64,000 nt of DNA, taken from NCBI RefSeq assembly GCF_006715085.1, contig NZ_VFMM01000001.1, forward strand, positions 1,302,001 to 1,366,000. The letters run 5' to 3'. The first letter of the stretch is position 1, and each line of letters opens with the position of its first letter. Below the pieces are notes generated by a model that was not told the DNA's origin, searched no databases, and saw only the letters and a list, made by a program, of their open reading frames with translations. Source of the stretch: Kribbella jejuensis. GTDB lineage: Bacteria > Actinomycetota > Actinomycetes > Propionibacteriales > Kribbellaceae. Shown one piece after another: positions 24,736-33,727 of this stretch. Position numbers and translations under genes: made by a program.

Positions 24736-25136
24736 GCGGGAGTACTCGAGTCGTAGGCGTCGCGGGCGGCGGCAACCTCAGGCATATGGCCGTCGGCCCA
24801 GGACTTGATCGCGGAAATGAGCGGCATCAGCGTGCCGCCGAGTGGCGTGAGCTCGTAGTCGACGCGGACCGGTACGGACGGCGTGACCGAGCGAGTCAGC
24901 AGACCGTCGCGCTCCAGCGAGCGGAGCGTTTGCGTGAGCATCTTCTCGCTGACGCCGGCGATCCGGCGGGACAGGTCGGAGTATCGCTGGGGACCGTCGG
25001 CGAGGGCCGTGAGGATCAGGGTGACCCACTTGTCGCTGATGCGGTCGAGGAGTTGCCGCGCCGGGCAGGTCGCCAGGAACGCGTCGTACTCGCGCGCCGC
25101 TTCCTCACGGCGCTGGGCGGCGGTCCGGGTCGGCAT
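24732..25136 (-). CDS. HxlR family winged-helix regulator
   Basis: A 134-residue HxlR regulator: [60 protein letters not shown], with the sensor-type Cys near residue 25. The ATG at 25136 has a strong ribosome site (AGGAGGAG). The gene is divergent from a quinone oxidoreductase; in this family such pairs (YodB/HypR-like) often respond to quinones or diamide, so redox or quinone sensing is the likely role. Two inverted repeats in the shared promoter are probable operators. Confidence 0.9.
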   Translation of the reverse strand: MPTRTAAQRREEAAREYDAFLATCPARQLLDRISDKWVTLILTALADGPQRYSDLSRRIAGVSEKMLTQTLRSLERDGLLTRSVTPSVPVRVDYELTPLGGTLMPLISAIKSWADGHMPEVAAARDAYDSSTPA

Positions 25137-25165
25137 GGCTCTCCTCCTCGTACGGTACGCACTCC

Positions 25166-25219
25166 GAAGTACGTACTTCCCGTCAGAGAGTAGCTCTCCC
25201 ACAGTGGTGTACACACCAC
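25166..25219. promoter_or_regulatory. Divergent promoter with two palindromic candidate operators
   Basis: GAAGTACGTACTTC (25166-25179) is a perfect 14-bp palindrome, and GTGGTGT-AC-ACACCAC (25204-25219) is a second inverted repeat, 24 bp further on. Both lie between the HxlR and oxidoreductase starts. The first has the GTAC-centred form seen at several HxlR-family sites. Confidence 0.6.
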
Positions 25220-25239
25220 GAAACAAGGAGAGAAACGAT

Positions 25240-26163
25240 ATGCGCGCACTGGTGGCCCGGCGGCTCAACGGGCCGGAGGCGGTCGAGTTGATCGAGACCG
25301 CCGTACCCGAACCGGCCGCGGGCCAGGTACGGATCAAGGTGGCTGCCGCCGCGGTCAACCCGGTGGATCTGGCGATCAGCAGCGGGGCCCTCGTCGAGGT
25401 CGGGCTGACGGCGCCGCGGGAGCAGTTCGGTCTCGGCTGGGACGTCGCCGGCACGGTGGACGCCGTCGGACCCGGCTGCCAGCTACAGATAGGTACGCCG
25501 GTGGTCGGCGTGGCGGATCGTCTGGCGCAGAGCCTCAAGACGCATGCGGAGTACGTCGTACTGGACGCCGGCACGGTCACCGAAGCCCCGCATGGCGTGG
25601 AGCTCGAGAGAGCAGCCACGTATGGGCTGAACGGTCTCACGGCCTTGCAGGCGGTCAAGGCGGTCCGCGGAGAGACCGTGCTCATCACAGGAGCAGCAGG
25701 CGGCGTCGGCGGCTACGCCGTGGAGCTGGCTAAGCACTTCAACAAGACCGTGATCGCCAGCGCAGCGCCAGCTGACGAGGACCTGGTTCGGAGGCTCGGC
25801 GCGGACCATTTCATCGACCGCAACGATGACCTGGCGGCAGCGGTACGGCGAATCGCACCGGCCGGCGTTGACGGTGTCGTGGATGCTGCGGTCGCCGGAA
25901 TCGGCGCACAGGAGGCGGTCCGCAACGGCGGACGGCACGTACACCTACAAGGCGGCCCGCGACCGCCGCACTTAAGAGGGATCACCGTGGAGCAGGTGTT
26001 CATCCACGTGAACCAGGAGCAGCTGGCAGAGCTCACACAGCTTGTAGAAAAGAACGTGATCTCAACGCGGATTGCCGACACCTACGAGCTCGGTGACGCT
26101 CAGCAGGCCTACAAGCGGCTCGCGGAGGGAGGGGTCCGCGGTCGGCTGGTACTCGCGCCGTGA
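25240..26163 (+). CDS. NADPH:quinone oxidoreductase-like MDR protein
   Basis: A 307-residue medium-chain dehydrogenase/reductase: the GroES-like N-terminus ([35 protein letters not shown]), then the NADPH-binding Rossmann domain ([21 protein letters not shown]). The structural and catalytic zinc ligands of alcohol dehydrogenases are absent, which points to a quinone/enone reductase. The ATG has an AAGGAGAG ribosome site. It is divergent from an HxlR regulator that probably represses it until quinones or other electrophiles appear. Confidence 0.9.
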   Translation: MRALVARRLNGPEAVELIETAVPEPAAGQVRIKVAAAAVNPVDLAISSGALVEVGLTAPREQFGLGWDVAGTVDAVGPGCQLQIGTPVVGVADRLAQSLKTHAEYVVLDAGTVTEAPHGVELERAATYGLNGLTALQAVKAVRGETVLITGAAGGVGGYAVELAKHFNKTVIASAAPADEDLVRRLGADHFIDRNDDLAAAVRRIAPAGVDGVVDAAVAGIGAQEAVRNGGRHVHLQGGPRPPHLRGITVEQVFIHVNQEQLAELTQLVEKNVISTRIADTYELGDAQQAYKRLAEGGVRGRLVLAP

Positions 26164-26166
26164 ACG

Positions 26167-26832
26167 TCAGGCGATCGCGGACAGCTCGGTGCTGATGAGA
26201 CCGAGGCGTAGTGCAGTCATAATCGCGTTCGCGCGGTTGGTCGCGCCCAGCTTGTCGTAGAGCCGGGACACGTACGTCTTGGCCGTCGACAGGCTCACGA
26301 ACATCGAGCCCGCGATGGCCGGTACGGACTGCCCGGTCGCCAGCAAGGACAGGACCTCACGCTCCCTCGGGCTGAGCGCCAGTGTGGCGGCCGTCGGCAG
26401 GGTGGCCTGTCCGCGACGCGCGAGTGCCGACGCGAGGCCTGTCGCGGTGAAGGACGCGGCCGCCACGGCGGCGTGCCGGATCGCCGCCAGCACCTCGGCG
26501 TTCGGGGCGGTCTTGGCCACGAACGCGGACACCCCGGTCTCCAGCGCGCGGAAAAGGACGTCGTCCTCGTCGTGGCATGTCAGTACGACGATGCCGAGCG
26601 ACGGGTACCGATCGCGCAGTTCCCGGGCGAGGCGCAGGCCGTCGGCGTCCGGCAGGACCACATCGAGCACCACGACATCAGGATGAGCAACCGCGATCCG
26701 GGCGGGTGCCTCCGCGGCGAGGCCACACTCACCGACGATGCTGATCTCCGGGTCGGCGCTGACGAGTCCGGCCAGCCCGTATCTGGTCAAGGTGTGGCCG
26801 TCGACGACGACGACCGTGATCGGTCCGCTCAT
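26167..26832 (-). CDS. LuxR-family response regulator (NarL type)
   Basis: A 221-residue two-domain regulator. The receiver has the phosphoacceptor Asp57 (VVVLDVVLPDADG) and the late Lys (FVAKTA); the usual acidic pair is reduced to one Asp (VVVVDGHTL, D11). The C-terminal NarL/LuxR helix-turn-helix is LSPREREVLSLLATGQSVPAIAGSMFVSLSTAKTYVSRLYDKLGATNR. No histidine kinase is adjacent. It follows the pilus operon on the same strand after a 146-bp gap, so a role in pilus or motility control is possible but not shown. The frame stays open upstream to 27447 without family content. Confidence 0.9.
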   Translation of the reverse strand: MSGPITVVVVDGHTLTRYGLAGLVSADPEISIVGECGLAAEAPARIAVAHPDVVVLDVVLPDADGLRLARELRDRYPSLGIVVLTCHDEDDVLFRALETGVSAFVAKTAPNAEVLAAIRHAAVAAASFTATGLASALARRGQATLPTAATLALSPREREVLSLLATGQSVPAIAGSMFVSLSTAKTYVSRLYDKLGATNRANAIMTALRLGLISTELSAIA

Positions 26833-26978
26833 GATTTGCCCCCGTGGAAGCCCCAGCGCAGCGTGACGACTATCACGTGCTGTAATGATCATCGGGCATG
26901 CGTCACAGGTTGTTACGCCGCTCACGCTAGGTGTTTTTAATCTAAACGCCCTAAACACCTGGTTAACAAGTTGCGGAC

Positions 26979-27746
26979 TCAACCAAGCAGAGCGCCGTAC
27001 CAGGCGGCCAGCGGAGCGGCCGCGAACACGGCCAGCAGAACGCCACCGATCATGAACGGCCCGAACGGCAGCGCCGTCTTCCGCCCGCCCTGCCGGAAGG
27101 CCAGCACAGCGACGCCGACAATCGCTCCGAGCACGAACGCCGCGAAGGCGCCGACGAAGAACGCCTGCCACGAGAGGAACGCCAGTACGCCGCCAACGAG
27201 CCCGGCCAACTTGACGTCTCCCCAGCCCATACCGGCCGGGTAGACGAGCACGAGCGCCAGGTAGAACGCGAACAACACTGCCCCACCGATCAGCGCCCGC
27301 CCGAGCGCCCACCAGTCGTGTTCCAGAGCCGAAGCGCCGGCCAGCAAGCCGAGGAGGATCGGGTACGACGGCGCCACGATCGCATTCGGCAACCGCCGTA
27401 CGTCGAGATCGATCAACGCCAGCGCAAGCCCCGCACCCGTGAACCACAGGTACGCCGGAATCGCCCCTCCCCCAACCCGCAATGCGACCGCCGCGAACAG
27501 CAGCCCCGTCACCAGCTCGACAAGCGGATAACGCACGCTGATCGGCAGACGACAGTCAGCGCACCGCCCGCGCAACAAGATCCATCCCAGCACAGGGACG
27601 TTGTGCCTGGGCCGCACGAGACTCCCACACTGCGGACAGTGCGACGGCGGCCTAACCACAGACTCCCCACGCGGCACCCGGTACACCACCACGTTCAGGA
27701 ACGACCCGACCATCAGCCCCAGGACGCCCGCAAACGCGGCGATCAT
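26979..27746 (-). CDS. pilD: Prepilin peptidase / N-methyltransferase
   Basis: A 255-residue A24 aspartic peptidase that cleaves type IV prepilin leaders and N-methylates the new N-terminus. The N-terminal methylase domain keeps its two zinc CxxC pairs (CPQCGSLVRPRHN, CADCRLPI). Catalytic aspartates are in ALIDLDVRRLPN and in the GMGWGDVKLAGL motif. About eight membrane helices are visible. It is the last gene of the pilus operon; its ATG overlaps the stop of the preceding pilX-like gene by 4 nt, which fixes the start at 27746. Confidence 0.95.
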   Translation of the reverse strand: MIAAFAGVLGLMVGSFLNVVVYRVPRGESVVRPPSHCPQCGSLVRPRHNVPVLGWILLRGRCADCRLPISVRYPLVELVTGLLFAAVALRVGGGAIPAYLWFTGAGLALALIDLDVRRLPNAIVAPSYPILLGLLAGASALEHDWWALGRALIGGAVLFAFYLALVLVYPAGMGWGDVKLAGLVGGVLAFLSWQAFFVGAFAAFVLGAIVGVAVLAFRQGGRKTALPFGPFMIGGVLLAVFAAAPLAAWYGALLG

Positions 27747-29806
27747 CCCGGCCTCGACCAACTGAGCACGGTGACCTGCCGGTGTCCCGGACTCGGCGCC
27801 ATCGGGTTCGTGTCGACCAGCGCGACCTTCGATCGCAGCACAGGTGTCCCACCCGTCGAACACGGTCCGGCACCGGCGCAGATGTAGGCAGACAAATACA
27901 GACTGAACACGAAGCCCGGCGAGTCGTCAGGCACCTCGATCACGACCCCGCCGTAGTTGAAACTGCCTGTTTCCTTCACCCACAACGATCGTGCGATGAC
28001 GCCGAACCGGAACACCTGCTCTTGGGCGTTGTTGAGCGTGATGTCCAGAGCCGCCTTCGGGGCGTAGGTCGTGCCTTGCACATAGAACTTGTTCGCGGGG
28101 TCGAGTTCAGACGTGACAAGGGCACAGGTCGTCGAATGCCCGCCGCTGCGCATGTACGGACCGGTCGCAACGCAGCCGCTGCTTGCTCGGAGGGTTGGCG
28201 GCAGGAAGGTGAGCTCCAGCTTCAGGCTGTCCACGCGCTCGATCCCGGCATGCTTCACCGTTGCCGAGTACGTCAGCTTGGTGGTGCTCAGCGTTCCAGC
28301 GTTCGCCAACTGTGCCAGTTGCCCGGTCAGGCCCTGGAACACATCGACAGAGTCCGTGTGCACCGCGGTGTCGCCGTAGGAGGGGAGCGTGACCGTGTAC
28401 GGCGTACCGCCTGTCGGGCTGACCTGTACGGACAGTGTGTCCAGTGTCGAGCCCGCCGTGTTGCCGTGAACAGCGACCATCTTGGCGGAGGTGAGGATGG
28501 AGCCCGCAGGGATCGGGGTGGTGGGCTGATATCCGGTGACAACTACTTTGCCCGTCTGTTGGTTGCTCCCGGTCTTTGTCCAGGTAGCGCTCTGGCCGTC
28601 GGTCTGGCTGATCCAGCCCGCGTTGGTGAAGTCACCGGTGTCGGAGACTCCGGACATAGTGAGCGCGTTGGACCCGGTCCACGCCACGGGAGAGTCGGCG
28701 CCGGTGGTTTGCCCGTAGACCGCGACCGGCGCCTTGTTGGTGTGGTACGAGCCGCAGATCTCGGCCTGAGCCGATCCGACGATCAGTTGACTGTCCCCGC
28801 CGAAAATGAACTGGACTCCGACCGCGTTGGCGTTGTTGATCGGGTTGTCACACGCGCCCGGAATGCTCGGTGGAACGGCCGGCTGCGCGATCGGGGTACC
28901 GGCGGCGTTGACGGGCGTGCCGGCGACAAGGTAGCCGTCGTCGATTCGCCAAATGTCGTTGCCGGACGAGAGGAACGGGCTCGGGTTGGTGCCGCCGTTG
29001 CGGAAGTCGAAGTAGTACGTCCCGGGCTTGAACCACCAGACGCTGTGCTTGCACTGACTGTTCCCATGCATCATCGTGGTCAGGCCCACGGCATCGTCGT
29101 AGGCGCCCGGCTCGAAGACGACCACGGAGTTAGCGGTCGTGCAGCTTGGCAGTGCCCGACGGACAGGCGCTGCGACTGCATCGGAAACGTAATTGGGGTC
29201 GTCCCCGAGCGGGTTCGACGCATTACCGATATTGCAAGCCGGGGCCGGTGTGCTCTGGATCGATCCGGTGCAGGAGGTTCGGGCGGACGCGATGGCGTTG
29301 GTGTTGAGGGTGCCGTTGACGACGTTGATGTTCGAGTTCGAGAAGACGTTGCCGTGGACCCGGAAGGTCGAGCCGGTGTTCTGGGTGATGTTGAGACCGT
29401 CCTCGGACGTCCGGCCCAGGGTCAGGATCGCGTTGCCCGGGCGGTTGCAGTTCGAGAGGGATGGGCATTGGATGCGGACCGTCTTGGGGTCGGCTTGGCA
29501 GGTTATGGCGGCTGAGTTCGAGCCGTAGAAGTTGCTGAGCTGGAGGGTGTTGCTCGCGCCGAAGCAGGGTTGACCGGCGTTGTCGTTGTAGGCACTGTTT
29601 CGGAGGTTGTTGATGGCGGCCTGCATGGCGCCGTCGGCGCTGTAGGTGTTCGATGCTTGGTCGCGGAGGCCGACCGTTGTGCGGACGCTGGTGTCGGAGA
29701 GGGTCAGCAGGGCGGAGAGGCTCAAGGCAATGACCGTAATCACGATCAGGACCAGTACCAGCGCCGCCCCTTCATCTCCCTTGGCGCGGGCGATGCGCTT
29801 TCTCAT
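27743..29806 (-). CDS. Large PilX-like minor pilin / possible pilus-tip protein
   Basis: A 687-residue protein beginning with a PilX-type class III leader and membrane helix (KGDEG then AALVLVLIVITVIALSLSALL). The exported part is long, beta-rich, Gly/Ser/Thr-rich and has many cysteines in pairs (IQCPSLSNC, YICAGAGPC and others), suggesting disulfide-stabilised domains. It is much larger than ordinary minor pilins (150-200 residues), so it may be a tip adhesin or surface-recognition subunit. No domain was recognised. The ATG at 29806 is fixed by a 4-nt overlap with the previous gene. The PilD gene overlaps its end. Confidence 0.8.
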   Translation of the reverse strand: MRKRIARAKGDEGAALVLVLIVITVIALSLSALLTLSDTSVRTTVGLRDQASNTYSADGAMQAAINNLRNSAYNDNAGQPCFGASNTLQLSNFYGSNSAAITCQADPKTVRIQCPSLSNCNRPGNAILTLGRTSEDGLNITQNTGSTFRVHGNVFSNSNINVVNGTLNTNAIASARTSCTGSIQSTPAPACNIGNASNPLGDDPNYVSDAVAAPVRRALPSCTTANSVVVFEPGAYDDAVGLTTMMHGNSQCKHSVWWFKPGTYYFDFRNGGTNPSPFLSSGNDIWRIDDGYLVAGTPVNAAGTPIAQPAVPPSIPGACDNPINNANAVGVQFIFGGDSQLIVGSAQAEICGSYHTNKAPVAVYGQTTGADSPVAWTGSNALTMSGVSDTGDFTNAGWISQTDGQSATWTKTGSNQQTGKVVVTGYQPTTPIPAGSILTSAKMVAVHGNTAGSTLDTLSVQVSPTGGTPYTVTLPSYGDTAVHTDSVDVFQGLTGQLAQLANAGTLSTTKLTYSATVKHAGIERVDSLKLELTFLPPTLRASSGCVATGPYMRSGGHSTTCALVTSELDPANKFYVQGTTYAPKAALDITLNNAQEQVFRFGVIARSLWVKETGSFNYGGVVIEVPDDSPGFVFSLYLSAYICAGAGPCSTGGTPVLRSKVALVDTNPMAPSPGHRQVTVLSWSRPG

Positions 29807-30447
29807 TGCTGCCTCCGCTGGCCGTTGAGCGTGATCGGGTAGTCGGCTGCCGAGCCTTTGGTGACCTGGAACGTCAGCGAGAGCTGGTTCGGTACGGCGG
29901 TTGCCTCGCAGGTGCTGGAGCACGTCACGGAGACGCTCCCAGGTTTCACGTTGTGGGCGAGGACGACATCGGCGGTGGGCGTCGTCGCCGGGCCGAGGCA
30001 CTTGATCCGGTGCAGTTCGCTGACGGCGCCGACCGGCTGCAGGTAGTACGCGACGACGTTGGTCGTGGGATCGGTGTTGGAGACGGCCGGGTCCCACGCG
30101 TCGGACAGCAGCCGCACCACCGCAGCAGGAGTGGCCGACGTACCGCACGTGTAGCCGCCGGCGTTGTAGGCCGCGTTCAGCTGGACGGACTGCTTGAACG
30201 GTACGGCGTTCGCGTTGATGTTGGCCCAGTCCCGGAGGCCGAGCTCGGCGACGTCGCGGGCGAAGTACGACGCACTGATCTGCGCGTCGTGCGACAACGC
30301 GAGCCGGTCCGACGTGTCGGTGGTGTTCCGGAAGGCACCGATCACGACGTTCGCCAGCGGTACCGTGATGACCGCGAGGATCGCCACTGCGACGAGCAAC
30401 TCGACCAGGGTGAACCCGTCGTCGGTACGGCGTACGCGGGTCAGCAT
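29803..30447 (-). CDS. PilW-like minor pilin
   Basis: A 214-residue protein with a typical prepilin leader: a short basic start, cleavage after DG, then FTLVELLVAVAILAVITVPLANVVIGAF with Glu at +5. The body is beta-rich with four cysteines (YTCGTS, IKCLG, VTCSSTCE). It fits the PilW position in the PilV-W-X set and should help prime pilus assembly. The frame continues to 31077 only as an artefact. Both ends overlap neighbours (7 nt with pilV, 4 nt with pilX). Confidence 0.85.
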   Translation of the reverse strand: MLTRVRRTDDGFTLVELLVAVAILAVITVPLANVVIGAFRNTTDTSDRLALSHDAQISASYFARDVAELGLRDWANINANAVPFKQSVQLNAAYNAGGYTCGTSATPAAVVRLLSDAWDPAVSNTDPTTNVVAYYLQPVGAVSELHRIKCLGPATTPTADVVLAHNVKPGSVSVTCSSTCEATAVPNQLSLTFQVTKGSAADYPITLNGQRRQQ

Positions 30448-30884
30448 GTCGTGTCCAGACCGCACGGCTTGCGCAGTACGACAGTGACTCGCTCCGTCGC
30501 GCGGCCGTCGGTGCTCGCGACCTGGACCGTCAACTGCTGCAGGCCGAGATCGGTCGTGCAGCTGGTCTGCCACGAGCTGCCGTTCCAGTACCGGATCGAG
30601 CCGGCGACGATCGACTTCGTGTAGCCGGTGGGGACCGTGAAGGACGACAGGTTGTACGGCGTGATCGAGCCGCAACTGTCCACATAGTTGCCGTTGGCTA
30701 CGAATGTCTGGATCGCCTCGGCGTAGTCGCGGACCGCGGTGCCGGCGGTGGCCTGTTTGCGATGTACGTCGGAGACGAGCACGCTGGTGACCAGACCGGC
30801 CATGATGGCAACCACGGCGATTCCCATGATCGCCACGGCGATCAGTAGCTCCAGCAGCGATTCGCCGCTTTCGTCCTGGGTCAT
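30441..30884 (-). CDS. PilV-like minor pilin
   Basis: A 147-residue prepilin-like protein: leader MTQDESG, then ESLLELLIAVAIMGIAVVAIMAGL. Glu at +5 of the mature protein is kept, but +1 is Glu instead of the usual Phe, a variant common in actinobacterial PilV proteins. The C-terminal part has five cysteines. It overlaps the pilC stop by 4 nt and the pilW start by 7 nt, so it is tightly coupled. Probable minor pilin in the assembly-priming complex. Confidence 0.85.
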   Translation of the reverse strand: MTQDESGESLLELLIAVAIMGIAVVAIMAGLVTSVLVSDVHRKQATAGTAVRDYAEAIQTFVANGNYVDSCGSITPYNLSSFTVPTGYTKSIVAGSIRYWNGSSWQTSCTTDLGLQQLTVQVASTDGRATERVTVVLRKPCGLDTTC

Positions 30885-32086
30885 GTCTGCACCTGGCGGA
30901 AGATGCCGTACATCGCGGAGACCAGAGCGACGGCCACGAAGCCGACGATGAGACCCATGACGACGATGACGAGGGGTTCGAAGAGGCCGATGAGCTTCTT
31001 GAGCTTGTAGTCCAGCTCACCCTCATAGTAGGCCGCTGTGACTTCCAGCTGGGTGTCCAGCGTGCCCGTCTCTTCACCGACGCGCATCATCTGCGCGGCA
31101 GTCTTCGGGAACAGTTTGGTGGCGGCCAGTGGACGGGCCAGGCCCTCACCTTCCAGCAGAGCTTCGCCTGCCACGCCCAGCGAGCGGCGGAAGACCAGGT
31201 TCGGCAGCGACCCCGTGGCAACCCGCAGAGCCTCCGGGAGCTGAACACCCGCACCGACCATCGACGACAGGATCCGGCAGAAGCGTTCGACCAGCGCGAA
31301 CTGGATCGTCCCACCGAGCACCGGCAGCGCGAGGAACACCCTGTCCCGCAGGTAGCGGCCGCCTTGGGTCTGGACGACGCTGAAGATGAGCAGTGCGACT
31401 ACGGCGGCACCGCCGGCCAGCGCCCACCACCATGCGGCGAAGAAGTCCGTGACCGCGAGCAGCATGCGTGTGGGAAGCGGCAGCGTCGCATGCAGGCTGG
31501 CGAAGAAGTCCTTGAACCGCGGTAGTACGAAGGCGGCCAGCACAACCACCGTCACCAAGGACATGATCGCCACGATCGACGGATAGATCATGGCCTGCTT
31601 CACCTTGCGCCGTGCTTCCAAGTCCCGTTCCAGATACCTGGCCAGTTGCCCGAGTACCGTGTCGAGCTGACCGCTCAGCTCTGCCGAGCGCAGGATGCCG
31701 CGGTAGAACTCGGGAAAGATCTTCGGGTGCCGGTCGAAGCAGTCCGAGAGCTTCTCACCACCGCGAAGTCCGTGCTCGACCTCGCCCATCATCCGGCGTA
31801 CCGAGGCGTTGTCCGACTCCTCGCCCAGCGAGTGCACTGCGTCGATGAGCGGCATGCCTGCCTTGATGAACGCACCCAGTTGCCGGGAGAGGTGCATGAC
31901 CTCCTCACGCTTCACCCGGCGCGGAGTGATCTCCAACTGCAGGACACTGCGCTTCTCGGTGACCCGGATGTCGCGCAGCTCGCGTTCGTACAGTGCGAGC
32001 TCCGCGTCCTCACGGCTCTCCGCCTTCGTGGTGCCCTTCGCGACCTGGCCGTCCGGTGCGACCGCGACGTACGCGTATCTCGTCAT
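30881..32086 (-). CDS. pilC: Type IV pilus inner-membrane platform protein
   Basis: A 401-residue GspF/PilC protein with two homologous cytoplasmic T2SSF domains separated by membrane helices (VVLAAFVLPRFKDFF, LLAVTDFFAAWWWALAGGAAVVALLIF, LVIVVMGLIVGFVAVALVSAMYGIF). The LSRQLGAFIKAGMPLIDAV start and the MMRVGEETGTLDTQLE motif in the second domain are typical. It couples the PilB/PilT motors to pilin insertion and extraction. The gene starts 3 nt after pilB and overlaps pilV. Confidence 0.96.
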   Translation of the reverse strand: MTRYAYVAVAPDGQVAKGTTKAESREDAELALYERELRDIRVTEKRSVLQLEITPRRVKREEVMHLSRQLGAFIKAGMPLIDAVHSLGEESDNASVRRMMGEVEHGLRGGEKLSDCFDRHPKIFPEFYRGILRSAELSGQLDTVLGQLARYLERDLEARRKVKQAMIYPSIVAIMSLVTVVVLAAFVLPRFKDFFASLHATLPLPTRMLLAVTDFFAAWWWALAGGAAVVALLIFSVVQTQGGRYLRDRVFLALPVLGGTIQFALVERFCRILSSMVGAGVQLPEALRVATGSLPNLVFRRSLGVAGEALLEGEGLARPLAATKLFPKTAAQMMRVGEETGTLDTQLEVTAAYYEGELDYKLKKLIGLFEPLVIVVMGLIVGFVAVALVSAMYGIFRQVQT

Positions 32087-32089
32087 CGG

Positions 32090-33727
32090 TCAGCTCCCGA
32101 CCATGTAAATGGACCGCATGACCTCACCGATGGTGGTAATACCATGGCCGACCAGCCGGACGCCCTCCTCGGTCAGCGTGCGCATCCCCTCGTAGCGGGC
32201 AGCCTTGCGGATCTCGTCGTGGGAGGCGCGGTCCACGATCAGCTCGCGGATCGCGTCCGACACCGGCATCAGCTCGTACACCCCGGTCCTTTCCAGGTAT
32301 CCCGTGTGAGCGCAGAAGTTGCAGCCCGCGCCGCGGACGAAGCCGTCGGACGGCAGGGCTCCACCGGCGCTGGCAAGGAAGGCCAGCTCTTCGGACTTCG
32401 GTTGGTAGTACTCGCGGCAGTTCGTGCAGATCCGCCGTACCAAGCGCTGTGAAACCACCGCGGTCACGGAGGACGCGATGAGGAACGTCTCGATGCCCAT
32501 GTCCAGCAGGCGATGCAGCGCAGTCGCGGCGTCCGTTGCGTGCAGGGAGGACAGTACGAAGTGCCCGGTGAGGGCGGACTGTACGGCGATCCGCGCGGTC
32601 TCCACATCGCGGACCTCACCCACCAGGATCACATCGGGGTCCTGCCGCAGGATCGACCGCAGCCCACCGGCGAACGTGATGCCGGCCGCTTCGTTGATCT
32701 GGATCTGGTTGATCGAGTCGAACGTGTACTCCACCGGGTCCTCGATCGTCATGATGTTCCGCTCGGGACTGTTGATCTCGCCCAGCGACCCGTACAGCGT
32801 GGTGGTCTTGCCGCTGCCGGTCGGCCCGGCGCAGATGACCATGCCGTACGGCGCCCGCAGCAGACCCGAATACGTCGAAGCCATGTCATCCGGCATCCCG
32901 AGCTGCTCCAGGCGGTACAGCGGCCGGCTCTTGTCCAGCAGTCGCAGCACGACCTTCTCGCCGCCGACCACCGAGGTCGTCGAGACCCGGATGTCGACCG
33001 GTCGGCCCTCGACGTCCATGCTGATCTGCCCGTCCTGCGGGCGCCGGCGCTCGACGATGTTCAGATCGGCGAGGATCTTGATCCGGCTGACCACCGCAGG
33101 GCCGATCGACCCGGGCAGTTCGAGTACGTCGTGCAGCGCGCCGTCAATGCGGTACCGGACCCGGACGCGGTCGCCGTGCGGCTCGATGTGTACGTCCGAG
33201 GCACGGTCGCGCAGCGCCTGGGTGATGACGAGCTGGACGACCTGGACCACCGGGGCGTCGTCGCTGGCACCAGGGGCGTCGTCACGGAAGTCCTTGCGGA
33301 CCGCGTCGCGGGCCTCGAAGACCTTGACCCGGTCGTCGATCCCGGTGAGCGCGCGGTACGCCGTACCGATCGCGTGCAGCACATCGGTCGGCGCGGCCAG
33401 CTTGACGATCACGCGGCGGCCGAGGGCTGCCTGTAGTTCCTGGTGCACGGTCGGGTCGGCGACCGCGGCCGTGACGACGTCGTCGTGGACCTCCAGCGGT
33501 ACGGCGACCAGGGAGCGAGCAGTGCGTTCGTCGAGCAGGGCGGCCGCGGTCGGGTCGGGGCTGACTGTGCGCAGATCGACCAGCTGGAGGTTGTGCTGCT
33601 CGGCGAGCTGACGGGTCCTGGTCCGCTCGATGTGCAGGTCCTGTTCGGTCGCGGCCGGGAGTACCTCGGCGCGCGGCGCCGGCGCGGCGTGCCGCGGTTC
33701 GGGCTGGGTGGGCTTGCGGAGCTTCAT
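32090..33727 (-). CDS. pilB: Type IV pilus extension ATPase
   Basis: A 545-residue GspE/PilB ATPase: an N-terminal N1E/MshEN-like domain, then the motor with Walker A GPTGSGKTTT, an Asp box, Walker B (ILRQDPDVILVGEVRD) and the His box. A zinc tetra-cysteine (RICTNCREY ... GCNFCAHTGY) marks PilB rather than PilT. It powers pilus polymerisation. The start codon overlaps the pilT stop by 4 nt. Confidence 0.96.
   Translation of the reverse strand: MKLRKPTQPEPRHAAPAPRAEVLPAATEQDLHIERTRTRQLAEQHNLQLVDLRTVSPDPTAAALLDERTARSLVAVPLEVHDDVVTAAVADPTVHQELQAALGRRVIVKLAAPTDVLHAIGTAYRALTGIDDRVKVFEARDAVRKDFRDDAPGASDDAPVVQVVQLVITQALRDRASDVHIEPHGDRVRVRYRIDGALHDVLELPGSIGPAVVSRIKILADLNIVERRRPQDGQISMDVEGRPVDIRVSTTSVVGGEKVVLRLLDKSRPLYRLEQLGMPDDMASTYSGLLRAPYGMVICAGPTGSGKTTTLYGSLGEINSPERNIMTIEDPVEYTFDSINQIQINEAAGITFAGGLRSILRQDPDVILVGEVRDVETARIAVQSALTGHFVLSSLHATDAATALHRLLDMGIETFLIASSVTAVVSQRLVRRICTNCREYYQPKSEELAFLASAGGALPSDGFVRGAGCNFCAHTGYLERTGVYELMPVSDAIRELIVDRASHDEIRKAARYEGMRTLTEEGVRLVGHGITTIGEVMRSIYMVGS

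Noticed and set aside
24127-25136. Toxin-antitoxin pair (two overlapping small genes)
   Set aside because: One is a clear HxlR regulator with a divergent quinone-reductase target, and the other is a 202-residue GT-A-like protein with no toxin features.
27782-29515. A 577-codon plus-strand open frame across the PilX-like gene
   Set aside because: The product is Arg/Gly/Val low-complexity. The minus-strand gene has a prepilin leader and 4-nt overlaps with both neighbours.
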